A stretch of 51,496 nucleotides of DNA. It comes from Chitinivibrionales bacterium (GTDB taxonomy: Bacteria > Fibrobacterota > Chitinivibrionia > Chitinivibrionales > WJKA01). The DNA lies in assembly GCA_014728215.1 (NCBI GenBank), contig WJLZ01000187.1, positions 1 through 51,496 on the forward strand, in the 5' to 3' direction. The position numbers and the translations under genes are program-made. The notes under the pieces were generated by a model. The model saw only the letters and a list, made by a program, of their open reading frames with translations. It was not told where the DNA came from and searched no databases. Positions 35,345 to 44,484 of the stretch are shown piece by piece (the first letter of the stretch is position 1; the number at the start of each line of letters is the position of its first letter).

Positions 35345-36325
35345 ATGACTGTTCGGGGAGCATTGTTACTTTCCTTGGTTTGCTTTTGCCTGAGTACCGA
35401 ATCCTGGTCCGGGCAACGAGTTACTCTCCGTTTTTATGATTCGGTGATGGTTTCGGGAACAAAAATCACCTGTGGAGATGCTGCGGTTATTGTCGCCGAT
35501 AATCGGGAAACAGCAAACAAGCTGAAACAGACCGTTATCGGTGAATCTGCTCCTCCGGGCTACAGCAGATATCTGAACCCGGCAGATATTGTCAAATACA
35601 AGATTTCACCAGTCTGGCCTTCACTCGATTTTATCCTGCCCGCGTCACGAAGGATCCGTGTGTTTACCGATTGTGTGGAAAAGAGAATTACCGACTTTGA
35701 AAAAGAAATTGCCGGTTTCATTAAAAAGTCTACACGATGGAATGAAAAGGATTATACGCTCGAGATCCATAATCCCGACCATAAATTCAGGCTCTATCCC
35801 GGCCCCTGGTCGGTCTCATTTGATAAACTCGAAACGTTCTATCCCAAAGGACCGCTACGGCTAACAATGCTTATCGAGCAAGCTCATACAACACGCGTTT
35901 CTGTTGGCTGCAAAATCAATGTGGAAACTGCTGTTGTGACGGCAAAGGAAAATGTCCGGAGAGGTGAAGAGCTTGGGAGCCACAACTGCGAAATTATAAA
36001 GCAGGACATCACCGGCTACCGGTATTTCTGTTATTCTGATCTGAATGCAATTTCCGGCAAAACAGCATCCCGGTCTCTCTCACAGGGAACGATTATCAAC
36101 GACAAAAACTGTGAATCTGTCCCTGCGATAAAAAAAGGTGATCTGGTATCGATTGTGCTGTCCGAGGGAGCGGTTTCGGTTTCTGTTGATGGCCGGGCTC
36201 GTGAAGACGGCTACGTGGGTGATAGGATATGGGTCCAAAATATCGGATCCAATCGGTTGTTACGCGTTGAAATCCTCACCGAAAACAAGGTGGGACTTAT
36301 TCGAAAAGGGGAGAAGAATATATGA
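35345..36325 (+). CDS. flgA: Flagellar P-ring assembly chaperone FlgA
   Basis: This 326-aa protein has a signal peptide (LLLSLVCFCLS) and a C-terminal SAF domain (AVVTAKENVRRGEELGSHN ... ASRSLSQGTIINDKNCE ... KGDLVSIVLSEGAVSVS), the layout of periplasmic FlgA. It is long for FlgA (often 220-250 aa), with an extended beta-rich N-terminal half. Its stop overlaps the flgH start by 4 bp (ATGA), so the two are coupled. Confidence 0.85.
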   Translation: MTVRGALLLSLVCFCLSTESWSGQRVTLRFYDSVMVSGTKITCGDAAVIVADNRETANKLKQTVIGESAPPGYSRYLNPADIVKYKISPVWPSLDFILPASRRIRVFTDCVEKRITDFEKEIAGFIKKSTRWNEKDYTLEIHNPDHKFRLYPGPWSVSFDKLETFYPKGPLRLTMLIEQAHTTRVSVGCKINVETAVVTAKENVRRGEELGSHNCEIIKQDITGYRYFCYSDLNAISGKTASRSLSQGTIINDKNCESVPAIKKGDLVSIVLSEGAVSVSVDGRAREDGYVGDRIWVQNIGSNRLLRVEILTENKVGLIRKGEKNI

Positions 36326-36894
36326 TGTCACGCTTTAGAAAAACTGCTACATTTCTTTTAATTGCAGCATGTTATCTTTGCAGGGCAAATTCTATTTACA
36401 GTCTCTACACCGATCATCGGGCAATGAAAGTCGATGATATTCTGACGGTTATCATTGTGGAGGAAGCGAAAGCCGGGAGTCAGAGCGGGACAAAAACAAG
36501 CAAGTCAAATTCTGTTGGCGCCCAGAGCAATGGTGGTTCGGGGCTTTTAGATTTTTTACCCTCTTTCGGAACATCCGCGGGAACCAATGTCGACTATGAC
36601 GGCAAGGGCGGGACCACGCGTCAGGGAAGTCTGGTTGCAAAGATATCGGCCCGGGTTACCAAGGTGCTTGATAATGGCAATCTTGTCATTGACGGCAGCA
36701 AGGTTGTGGAAATTAACAACGAAAAAGAAATCATCAAGCTGTCGGGAATTATTCGTCCTCAGGATATCGAAACCGATAATATCATTTATTCTTATAATGT
36801 TGCCGATGCGAAGATAAATTATTCCGGCAAAGGGGTAAACACGACCGCCAGGCGTCCCGGATTGATCGCCCGATTTTTCAACTGGATATTCTAA
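36322..36894 (+). CDS. flgH: Flagellar L-ring protein FlgH
   Basis: This 190-aa protein has the FlgH pattern: YTDHRAMKVDDILTVIIVEEAKA, then GSLVAKISARVTKVLDNGNLVIDGSKVVEINNEKEIIKLSGIIRP and a C-terminal region ending in NWIF. A hydrophobic start ends in IAAC (Cys17), a possible lipobox. FlgH is normally an outer-membrane lipoprotein forming the L ring, which implies a Gram-negative envelope. It is followed by flgI after 21 bp. Confidence 0.9.
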   Translation: MMSRFRKTATFLLIAACYLCRANSIYSLYTDHRAMKVDDILTVIIVEEAKAGSQSGTKTSKSNSVGAQSNGGSGLLDFLPSFGTSAGTNVDYDGKGGTTRQGSLVAKISARVTKVLDNGNLVIDGSKVVEINNEKEIIKLSGIIRPQDIETDNIIYSYNVADAKINYSGKGVNTTARRPGLIARFFNWIF

Positions 36895-36915
36895 TCTATA
36901 GAAAGAGAAAGAGAT

Positions 36916-38061
36916 ATGAAAAGCTCTTTTTTCACTGTACCGGCGTTGTTATGCATTCTGATGGTAGTTCCCGGGCTCATCAACGGCCAGCAACGAGTAA
37001 GGGTAAAAGATGTTTCTGTTGTTGATGGTCTCGAGGATTTGCAGCTCTACGGGTATGGCCTGGTTGTCGGTCTCAACGGCACCGGAGATCGTCAGCAGAC
37101 AATATTTACCAACCAGACAGTCATTAATATGCTGAAAAACATGGGGATAGAGCTTCCGGACAAATACATGCGGCTTCGGAATGTGGCAGCAGTGATCGTC
37201 ACCGGGACATTGAAACCCTTTCTGAAACGGGGCACCCGGTTTGATATCACGGTATCATCGCTCGGTGATGCTACCAGTTTGGAGGGGGGAACCCTTATCA
37301 TGACGCCGCTTCTTGGCCCTGATGGTGTCATTTATGCTTCAGCCCAGGGGCCACTGGCCACCGGTGGATACGATGTCCGCAACAGGGGACTGGTGCATGT
37401 CAAGAAAAATCATACACTTGTTGGGCGGATCCCCGACGGCGCCCTTGTTCAACGCCAATATGAACTGGAACCGCTCCGGGCCGCTGAAATATCGATTTCA
37501 CTGAATACACCAGATTTTTCCTCAGCTTCAGCCATGGCAAAGGCGATCAATGCCCGGTTTGAAGAGACCACAAATTCGAATATCGCCAAAGCTGTTGACG
37601 CCGCAACCGTGGCGCTCGATTACAGCCTGATCACTCGAGATACCATTCGAAACAAGATGAATCTCGTTGAATTTATTTCAGCTGTGGAAAATGTCGAATT
37701 CGGTGTTTCCTCTCACGCCCGGGTAGTAGTCAATGAACGGACCGGTACAATTGTGGCCGGTTCAGCAGTAAAAATCTCAGAAATCGCTGTCACCCATGGG
37801 TCGATTAAAGTGGAAATCGTGAATAAGCCCGAAGTTGTTCAGCCGCAACCCTTTTCGATGGGACAGACAGCCATTATTCCCGAACCGGAAGTCGTTGTTG
37901 ATGAAAAGGATGCCGAACTGGTGGTTTTAGACGGCACGACGACAGTCTCCGACTTGGCCCATGCCCTTAATTCACTGGGCGTTGCACCCCGTGATGTCAT
38001 CTCGATTTTTCAGGCAATCAAACAGGCCGGCGCGCTGCATGGAGAGCTGATAATTTTGTAA
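36916..38061 (+). CDS. flgI: Flagellar P-ring protein FlgI
   Basis: This 381-aa protein, typical FlgI length, has a signal peptide (ending NGQQ) followed by VRVKDVSVVDGLEDLQLYGYGLVVGLNGTGD, the hallmark FlgI N-terminus. RGTRFDITVSSLGDATSLEGGTLIMTPL, VVVNERTGTIVAGSAVKI and the C-terminal DLAHALNSLGVAPRDVISIFQAIKQAGALHGELIIL are all canonical. It forms the P ring around the rod. The usual next gene flgJ is not downstream; a gene on the opposite strand follows. Confidence 0.97.
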   Translation: MKSSFFTVPALLCILMVVPGLINGQQRVRVKDVSVVDGLEDLQLYGYGLVVGLNGTGDRQQTIFTNQTVINMLKNMGIELPDKYMRLRNVAAVIVTGTLKPFLKRGTRFDITVSSLGDATSLEGGTLIMTPLLGPDGVIYASAQGPLATGGYDVRNRGLVHVKKNHTLVGRIPDGALVQRQYELEPLRAAEISISLNTPDFSSASAMAKAINARFEETTNSNIAKAVDAATVALDYSLITRDTIRNKMNLVEFISAVENVEFGVSSHARVVVNERTGTIVAGSAVKISEIAVTHGSIKVEIVNKPEVVQPQPFSMGQTAIIPEPEVVVDEKDAELVVLDGTTTVSDLAHALNSLGVAPRDVISIFQAIKQAGALHGELIIL

Positions 38062-38093
38062 AAGATGAGAAAAAGGACAAAGGTCGAAAGCTT

Positions 38094-39755
38094 CTACCTA
38101 TAAAAATAACAAGCGCTTGTGAATGCGTATGTTTTGGAGTCGTCCTCCTTTTTGCACTCGGCTTCGGCACGAAGGTATCCCCTTGAGGAGGGTAAACCGG
38201 TTATTGCAATTTTCTCGGTGAATTCCCAGGGAAAGTTAGCGCATTTTCGATGAAATACTGTTTTTTCGCTCCCATCGGGGGCATATTCGCCGCAAAAGAG
38301 TCGAATCTCTTCGGGCTTGCCAAACTCATAAGTGCTTTTCATTACAAGGTATAATGAGCTGTAATCGAGCTTCGTTTCGTTGTTGGAAATGAGGGTGTCC
38401 TTTTCATCGGGTGAACTTCCGAGCCCAAGATAGGGGCCGTTGGTAACAAAGGTTCGCCCTTCTTTGATAGCGTTAACCAGCTCCAGGGTGGAGACAACTT
38501 TTCCGTATGTGCCTGTTTTAGCATAGCCTAAGTACCGTTCGAACATCTCTTTTACCAGAAGAAAGGGGATTCCAAGATACCGGTACCGGTTAAAATCGCC
38601 GTGGGCATCATTGCCGGCGATCAACGGAATTCTTAATCCCTGCTGTAATTTTTTTATCCATAAGGCTTTAGACCGTTCCCATGACACGGTAAACCCGGTA
38701 TTGACTCCCTGTATACCGTCGAGATTCGCCTCTAAATCTTCAGAATTCCATATGCCCCGATGGAGAAAGATCTTTTGGAGTCGCCCCGGCTTCGCCCCGA
38801 TATGCGCAGCAACTGCCGCACCGTTCTGATCATGAATAGCGTTCACGGCTTCATGTATCGATAATTCTTTTGTATGCAAAACGTTACGGCGGGCCCCGTC
38901 GCTGGAGCCGGGAATAAAATCGGAAAGGCCCAGGCCGCAAAGATGGACTACGTTCTTTCTTGAATTCAGGCATGAAATCTCTTCACCTAAAACAATGAGT
39001 GTTTTAAACTTACGCGTTTTGATTTCCCTGGAGAGTTCGCTCCATCGCTGCAAGGCTGGATCCTGCTCCAGATAATTATCCATCCTGCAGGCAATATCAT
39101 AGGAATGATCGGTAATTCCAATAAAATCAATGCCCGAAGCATGGCCGAGCCTGTCGATTGCGGCAACCGGCGGTCCGAATTCAACATGACTCTGAGAAAA
39201 CTGAGAATGGACATGGAGATCTCCATAGGAACAGTTGTCAGAACCGGGCAGGGGAGTGTCGGATACCCGGCAAATGAGCGGTGTTTTTGATGAAGTTATA
39301 AGATTATCATTAATAACCGGATAGGTTCTTTTTCTTTTCCCTTTCCGGACTTCGGCTTTGCCGTTGACATAAATGGTGGTGTTTTTCAGGCGACTCCGTG
39401 GAATTTCAAAGAGATAGACCTTGCTTCTCCAGGACATCGGGTGGTCGATCAGGTGGTTGCCGGGACTTTCAAATTTAACCGTAAACGGCCTTTCCGATTT
39501 GCTTGAGACACTGAGTGTAACTTCGGTAATATCAACAGGAAAGCGATCAATATCATTGATCAGCAACATGACCGGAAGGTCGTGGCCCGGATCGAGCCGT
39601 GCTGGCATATCGAACAGTATTTCCGGCGATCTTCTATAAAGAAAGTTAGGAAAAAACCTGAAAAACCGGAAATGGGTCTCGGCATAGAGAAAGAGAAAGG
39701 GCACAAAGGGTAGTGTACTTTCCGGCCCGGGCAATTGAAGGAGTTCTGGGATCAT
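38094..39755 (-). CDS. CehA/McbA-type PHP metallohydrolase
   Basis: This 553-aa protein has an N-terminal beta-rich region (about 1-190) of unknown role, followed by a PHP domain. The PHP domain has DLHVHSQFS, IGITDHS, a glutamate in LGEEIS, AAHIGAKPG and AGNDAHGDFNRYR, all expected metal ligands of the CehA/McbA family. Family members hydrolyse esters or phosphoesters; the substrate here cannot be read. No clear signal peptide was found. It is convergent with flgI, with 32 bp between the two stop codons. The C-terminal 110 residues are beta-rich. The start is the ATG preceded by a weak AGG. Confidence 0.75.
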   Translation of the reverse strand: MIPELLQLPGPESTLPFVPFLFLYAETHFRFFRFFPNFLYRRSPEILFDMPARLDPGHDLPVMLLINDIDRFPVDITEVTLSVSSKSERPFTVKFESPGNHLIDHPMSWRSKVYLFEIPRSRLKNTTIYVNGKAEVRKGKRKRTYPVINDNLITSSKTPLICRVSDTPLPGSDNCSYGDLHVHSQFSQSHVEFGPPVAAIDRLGHASGIDFIGITDHSYDIACRMDNYLEQDPALQRWSELSREIKTRKFKTLIVLGEEISCLNSRKNVVHLCGLGLSDFIPGSSDGARRNVLHTKELSIHEAVNAIHDQNGAAVAAHIGAKPGRLQKIFLHRGIWNSEDLEANLDGIQGVNTGFTVSWERSKALWIKKLQQGLRIPLIAGNDAHGDFNRYRYLGIPFLLVKEMFERYLGYAKTGTYGKVVSTLELVNAIKEGRTFVTNGPYLGLGSSPDEKDTLISNNETKLDYSSLYLVMKSTYEFGKPEEIRLFCGEYAPDGSEKTVFHRKCANFPWEFTEKIAITGLPSSRGYLRAEAECKKEDDSKTYAFTSACYFYR

Positions 39756-39869
39756 TGGCCTCGAGATTCAACCATTGTTTTTCTTTCTACGGATGTTCCT
39801 CAACGATTATAGAATATATTTTATGGTGGCATAGAACAATAATGATAAACGTAAGCGAAGGGTACTCAA

Positions 39870-41195
39870 ATGAGTTATAATGTACGGGATTTTGGTGCTG
39901 TCGGTGACGGCATGGTGTGCGATCAAAAGGCGCTTCAAACCGCCATGGACAGGGCGTCGGAGGATGGCGGCGGGACAGTTGTTGTTCCCGGCGGCATGTA
40001 TAAATCGGGTATGCTGCGCCTTCGCTCAAATATCACCCTTCACTTAGAATCCGGTGCGCGAATAGAGGCGGATGACAACCAGTCGCTGTATCCGGTTTTA
40101 GGGCCGACCCCCTTTGGAAACCTTCCCGGGCACATACAGGCACTCCTGTATGCCGCGGAGGTTGAGAATGTTTCCATTACCGGTCAGGGAACGATCGACG
40201 GTAACGGCAACAGTGAGTTGTGGGGGGAGATGTCCAAAGATGCAACATTTCGCCCGGCATTGGTCTTTTTCGATTCATGCCGAAACGTAACGTTCACCAA
40301 TGTCAGCCTGTTCTATTCTCAATACTGGACTCTTCATCTCAAGCATTGTACCGATGTTGTTCTTTCGGGCCTCAGAATCACCTCTCATCCACGGAGGATT
40401 AACGCCGACGGAATCGATCCTGACGGCTGCAGAAATGTCTGTATCAGCGATTGCATTGTGGATACCGGTGATGACAGCCTGGTGTTTAAGAGCACCGAGG
40501 GTGAGCCGTGTGAAAACATCACCGTTTCCAACTGCATACTCCGCTCGAGTTGCCAGGCCATCAAATTCGGCACCGAAAGCAAGGGGCCGATCCGAAATAT
40601 CACAATTTCGAACTGCATAATCAGAGACTCGGAACGGGCGCTTACCATGTTTTTAAAAGATAATGGTCCTTACGAAAACATCATACTTTCAAATATTATT
40701 GCCGAAGCACGAAACGAGCTGCCCTTTATGATCGATATTGCCCCCCGCGATCCGGAAACATCGAACCCTCAAAGCATTCGTTCGGTATTTTTTGATACCA
40801 TTCAGTTCACGGGCCCCGGAAGAATGCTTATCGAGGGGACGCCGGAAAACAGGATCGAAAATCTTTCCATTAAAAATCTTCGTTGGAATATCACTGGTGA
40901 AAAACTGGATTTATCATCCCATATAAAAACTGCCGGGACCGCCCGAGCAGCGTCGGATCCGGAGGCCGAGAATTACCTTGCCAACCCCTTTCATTTGATT
41001 GCCGTGCATGTAACGGGGTTCTCCCTCCAAAATGTTCAAATCATTGACACCAGGGCATCAGACGAAGCAGACAGGGGAATGTTTTATCTGAAAAGAGTTG
41101 ATACCGGAACAATCGAAAATGTTTCTTTGAGCGCAATGCCTTCAAATATGCCCGAAAAAGAAATTCATGAATGCAGGAAACTGCAAATGAAATAA
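39870..41195 (+). CDS. GH28-family polygalacturonase-like protein, cytoplasmic
   Basis: This 441-aa right-handed beta-helix protein has an N-terminal DFGAVGDG segment typical of the pectate-lyase-3/GH28 entry strand. NADGIDPDG, with its catalytic-type Asp, and DTGDDS, with the Asp-Asp pair, are the GH28 catalytic motifs. The later RIK-type basic motif is replaced by QAIKFGTES. There is no signal peptide, so it probably trims imported oligogalacturonides inside the cell (inference). It precedes the UxaE-like gene by one oppositely oriented gene, which fits a galacturonate theme. RBS: gcgaaggg upstream of the ATG. Confidence 0.8.
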   Translation: MSYNVRDFGAVGDGMVCDQKALQTAMDRASEDGGGTVVVPGGMYKSGMLRLRSNITLHLESGARIEADDNQSLYPVLGPTPFGNLPGHIQALLYAAEVENVSITGQGTIDGNGNSELWGEMSKDATFRPALVFFDSCRNVTFTNVSLFYSQYWTLHLKHCTDVVLSGLRITSHPRRINADGIDPDGCRNVCISDCIVDTGDDSLVFKSTEGEPCENITVSNCILRSSCQAIKFGTESKGPIRNITISNCIIRDSERALTMFLKDNGPYENIILSNIIAEARNELPFMIDIAPRDPETSNPQSIRSVFFDTIQFTGPGRMLIEGTPENRIENLSIKNLRWNITGEKLDLSSHIKTAGTARAASDPEAENYLANPFHLIAVHVTGFSLQNVQIIDTRASDEADRGMFYLKRVDTGTIENVSLSAMPSNMPEKEIHECRKLQMK

Positions 41196-41281
41196 GAATG
41201 GGGGAATGGAGTATTGGGAGTTTCGGGGAGCAAGAAACATTACCTTGTTGTCACGCTGTCATCCCACCACCCCAACGCTTC

Positions 41282-42169
41282 TCAATTCCTGTCTCGCTCG
41301 CTGAACAGGAAATCGTAGGATGGAAGATTTTCGGGACGGTCGACATCGGCTTTAATCTTGATTAGTTTGTCGACATTATCGTGAAAGCAGTCGACCAGGT
41401 CGGGATCGAATTGCCTTCCACTGTTTTCGCGGATAATATCAACCGCCACTTCAATAGGGTAGGCGTCTTTATGAGGACGGGGTGAGGTAAGCGCATCGAA
41501 GGCGTCCATTAGCCCGACAATCCTTCCAACCAGGGGGATTTTTTTCTTTTTTAATCCAACAGGATACCCATTGCCATTCCATTGTTCATGGTGGGTAAGT
41601 GCTATCCGACGGGCATAATTCAGGATTTCCGAGTCTGAATCGGCCAGCATATTGCCGCCGGTGACCGTATGAAACCTGATTATTGCAAATTCTTCAACGG
41701 TAAGTCGCCCTTTTTTCATAAGAATTTCATTTGGGATGGCGACCTTGCCGATATCATGCATCGGTGCGGCGAGTTCGATTGCAGAAATCTCATCATTGGA
41801 AAAGCCGGCTGCACGAGCAAGTGCTCCGCTGTATTTGCTGATACGTTTGATATGGTCATAAACACTCTTATCTCTGTATTCACTTGCAACTGCAAGCTTG
41901 AATATTGTTAAGGCATAGGAAGCAGCCAGCTCGGCATTCTCTGATTTCAGCATTTCCAGTTCGCTTGTGGCACTTTTTAAAGATTTGTCGAGAATTTGGT
42001 TCTGATGAGTGAGTTCATTAATCCGGCGCCGTAATTCGAAGAGTTCATCATTTTTGTTTTTTTGAGGTGGGGGTGAAGATGATTTCGAAACGGGTGAGGT
42101 TGATGGCTTATTTTTAGGAGCCGCCTTGCGGATCGGTGTTTTCTTTGACGGGTTTTTGCGTGAAGGCAT
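41282..42169 (-). CDS. HD-GYP-type phosphodiesterase with basic tail and coiled coil
   Basis: This is a 295-aa protein. A Lys/Ser/Pro-rich N-terminal tail (1-40) precedes a coiled coil (45-80). The HD-GYP domain follows: HDIGKVAIPNEIL, HTVTGGNMLA, ALTHHEQWNGNGYPVGL, ARIVGLMDAFDALTS-like segment and GRQFDPDLVD. All the metal-binding histidine and aspartate residues expected for cyclic-di-GMP hydrolysis are present (HD...HHE...GYP). No receiver or membrane segment is present, so it is probably soluble. It could regulate motility together with the nearby flagellar operon (inference). Confidence 0.85.
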   Translation of the reverse strand: MPSRKNPSKKTPIRKAAPKNKPSTSPVSKSSSPPPQKNKNDELFELRRRINELTHQNQILDKSLKSATSELEMLKSENAELAASYALTIFKLAVASEYRDKSVYDHIKRISKYSGALARAAGFSNDEISAIELAAPMHDIGKVAIPNEILMKKGRLTVEEFAIIRFHTVTGGNMLADSDSEILNYARRIALTHHEQWNGNGYPVGLKKKKIPLVGRIVGLMDAFDALTSPRPHKDAYPIEVAVDIIRENSGRQFDPDLVDCFHDNVDKLIKIKADVDRPENLPSYDFLFSERDRN

Positions 42170-42326
42170 AAATCCCTACTTCATATATGGCTATTCTTTT
42201 TTTGAATCTTATCATTATGGAAGTCTGAAAGCAAGCAGATTTTGTGATAAAACAACCATTACCTATTTTAAAACTTCTCTTGATAAAAATTAAATTGTTA
42301 ATTCTGCCACAAAGGGGAGATTGCTC

Positions 42327-44249
42327 ATGGCACAACCTTCAATAATCAACGCCTACCTTCTCGAAAACAACATTCGGATACAAAACAATCCCGCCGTATC
42401 ACCCGACCTCGTGTTGGATTTTAAAGGTCTGGTTGAAGAAATCGCCGAAGAAAAAGCTGCTCTTCTTAAATTAAAAGACAATTCCAAAGCTGACGCTGTT
42501 TCACAGGGGCTGAAAAAACTGATTCTCTGGCCGAAATCGAAATTCGAGGTGGGAAACACAACTTTTTATCTGATCGAATCAAAAGCTACCGGTGATTCAT
42601 CACTGATAACGTTAGGAGCTGAGTCGTTACCCTTTGAAAATATTGAAGTTATAGATGGTAGCCTGACAGTGATTCCGCTCTACTGGAGCAATCTGATTCG
42701 CCTGAAAAACGTTGTACAGGAAAATGATCGGTCATCGACAATTTTCCCCAAAGCAGAAGGCATTCTCGAGCATACGAGTCTTGGCGTGGGCGCCCGATTT
42801 ACCACCCTTCACTGGCCCGCGGTTGCCTGGTCAATGAAACAGTGTAATCTCTCAATGACCGCAAATCAGAATTCCATTCCCCGTGAGCTTGTGTATGATG
42901 TTAAAGCCATGCACGAAGATCGTCTGGCACAAGTCCCTTTTCCCTTTATCGGCAGAAATGTTCCGGAAGGCCATCAGGGGCAGTCGGTGCAGGGAATGTC
43001 CCACGCGTCGATAATGACCTATCTGAAATACGGCTTTCATAACAATCGAATAGCATGGGGATTCAATGCCGACCATCAACCGATAGGAGGACGGTTCGAT
43101 TCAATCGAAAATGAACTGGTTGAAGGCAGTCTTTTTGCCACCTATATCACCTATGATCTCAGCCCCGAACTCACACAATACAATACTATTGATGATGATC
43201 AGGAGCTTGAAAAGGAATTCGAGCAGACCGTTGATAAGGATATTTATGCAAAAGTCCTTGAAATACTTAAAGAAAAGAGTATTTCCGTTAATGAAACGCT
43301 TGTAAAAAAGCTCATAACCTATCTCACGCCGGCCATGAATAAAATGCAAAAGCGTGATAAGCTCTATACAAAAATCAGGGAAGATAATTTCACGACTGCT
43401 GCAGGCAGAAAGTTTTTCAAGGAGTTATCGATCGATGAACTTCCGGGCCAGACAACAACCGAAACACTGGCGGTGTGTCTGGCAATGGCCGAATCAATGG
43501 ACGTAAAATTTAACTATGTGGCTCCAAATATAGGATTTACGAAGAATTTTCCTTATCCGGACAACGATGAACTGCAGAAAAAAATCGTTGCACTCTATGA
43601 AATAGCCGAAAAATTTAATATATCTTTTGGTTTTCACTCCGGAAGCGGCAAATCCGCCGAAAATTATGCCGTTATCGGGAAGGCGACCAGGGGTAATTTT
43701 GAGGTTAAAACCTCCGGACGGTATACCTATGAGATGGGGAAAGCGCTGAGTGAAACAATTTATCCCGATGATAAAAAGCTGTGGGAAGACTGGTACAATT
43801 TCACCAAAGATCTTGCTGTTGAAGGTGCTTTTTCGGACAATGAGACACAGCGAAAGTTTGCCCGGGAATTCATCGAACACGCCGCAAATGCCGAAAATAT
43901 CGATAGTAACGGCATTTTTTCATCAATTGAAAGCCTTAGAAATGCTCTTGATTCGCTAAAACCGTCACCGGACCACATGTTCTGGTTTGAGTATAATTTT
44001 CTCTTTGTTCTGGCAGGGGAGGGGGCCACTACCCTTTTGGGCGACCACTCTTCCAAAGGTTATGTACAACGAAAACGATTCTATTCGATCAGCGATGAAG
44101 CCCGGCTTCGGTATGCAAAAAATGTTGCCTCCTACCTCCTGTTTCTGACTCATACTACCGGGCTTATTTCCGATACCATTTTTAACAATGCATCAAAGAA
44201 GCTGAATTCATACCAACAGTATGATCATCTTTTAACTGATATTTCATAA
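42327..44249 (+). CDS. UxaE-like tagaturonate epimerase family protein
   Basis: The protein is 640 aa from the ATG at 42327, which has aaaggggag upstream; an earlier TTG at 42321 is less likely. The C-terminal half has APNIGFTKNFPYPD, ISFGFHSGSGKSAENYAVIGKATRGNFEVKTSGRYTYEMG and a final HTTGLI, similar to the Thermotoga UxaE pattern (LHSGS, VKTAG). GMSHASIMTYLKYGF and NADHQPIGGRFDSIENEL mark a metal/sugar-binding region. It is longer than UxaE (about 480 aa). If it is an epimerase it would convert tagaturonate to fructuronate in galacturonate breakdown, in line with the GH28 protein upstream. Assignment is by pattern only. Confidence 0.6.
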   Translation: MAQPSIINAYLLENNIRIQNNPAVSPDLVLDFKGLVEEIAEEKAALLKLKDNSKADAVSQGLKKLILWPKSKFEVGNTTFYLIESKATGDSSLITLGAESLPFENIEVIDGSLTVIPLYWSNLIRLKNVVQENDRSSTIFPKAEGILEHTSLGVGARFTTLHWPAVAWSMKQCNLSMTANQNSIPRELVYDVKAMHEDRLAQVPFPFIGRNVPEGHQGQSVQGMSHASIMTYLKYGFHNNRIAWGFNADHQPIGGRFDSIENELVEGSLFATYITYDLSPELTQYNTIDDDQELEKEFEQTVDKDIYAKVLEILKEKSISVNETLVKKLITYLTPAMNKMQKRDKLYTKIREDNFTTAAGRKFFKELSIDELPGQTTTETLAVCLAMAESMDVKFNYVAPNIGFTKNFPYPDNDELQKKIVALYEIAEKFNISFGFHSGSGKSAENYAVIGKATRGNFEVKTSGRYTYEMGKALSETIYPDDKKLWEDWYNFTKDLAVEGAFSDNETQRKFAREFIEHAANAENIDSNGIFSSIESLRNALDSLKPSPDHMFWFEYNFLFVLAGEGATTLLGDHSSKGYVQRKRFYSISDEARLRYAKNVASYLLFLTHTTGLISDTIFNNASKKLNSYQQYDHLLTDIS

Positions 44250-44275
44250 ATAAATTATCCATCGATATATTTCCG

Positions 44276-44320
44276 GCCGTGAGTGTGAAATAAAAATCCA
44301 TATTTACGGCCATTATTTTT
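44276..44320 (+). terminator. Possible terminator after the UxaE-like gene
   Basis: GGCCGT (44276-44281) pairs with ACGGCC (44307-44312) around a 25-nt loop and is followed by attattttt. The short stem and long loop make this a weak call. The remaining gap to 44484 shows no other feature. Confidence 0.35.
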
Positions 44321-44484
44321 GCCGATAGTTTCAGGCAGAATACAGGCGTTCATGACCTGGGATACGAAAGGGGAGAATTTGCTCTGTACCTAAGTTTACA
44401 TAATATATATTATGCGACATTTGTTATGCCGTTTATTATGCATATCAACGACTAATTCTGCACACTAAACCGGCCTCTGTTCCT

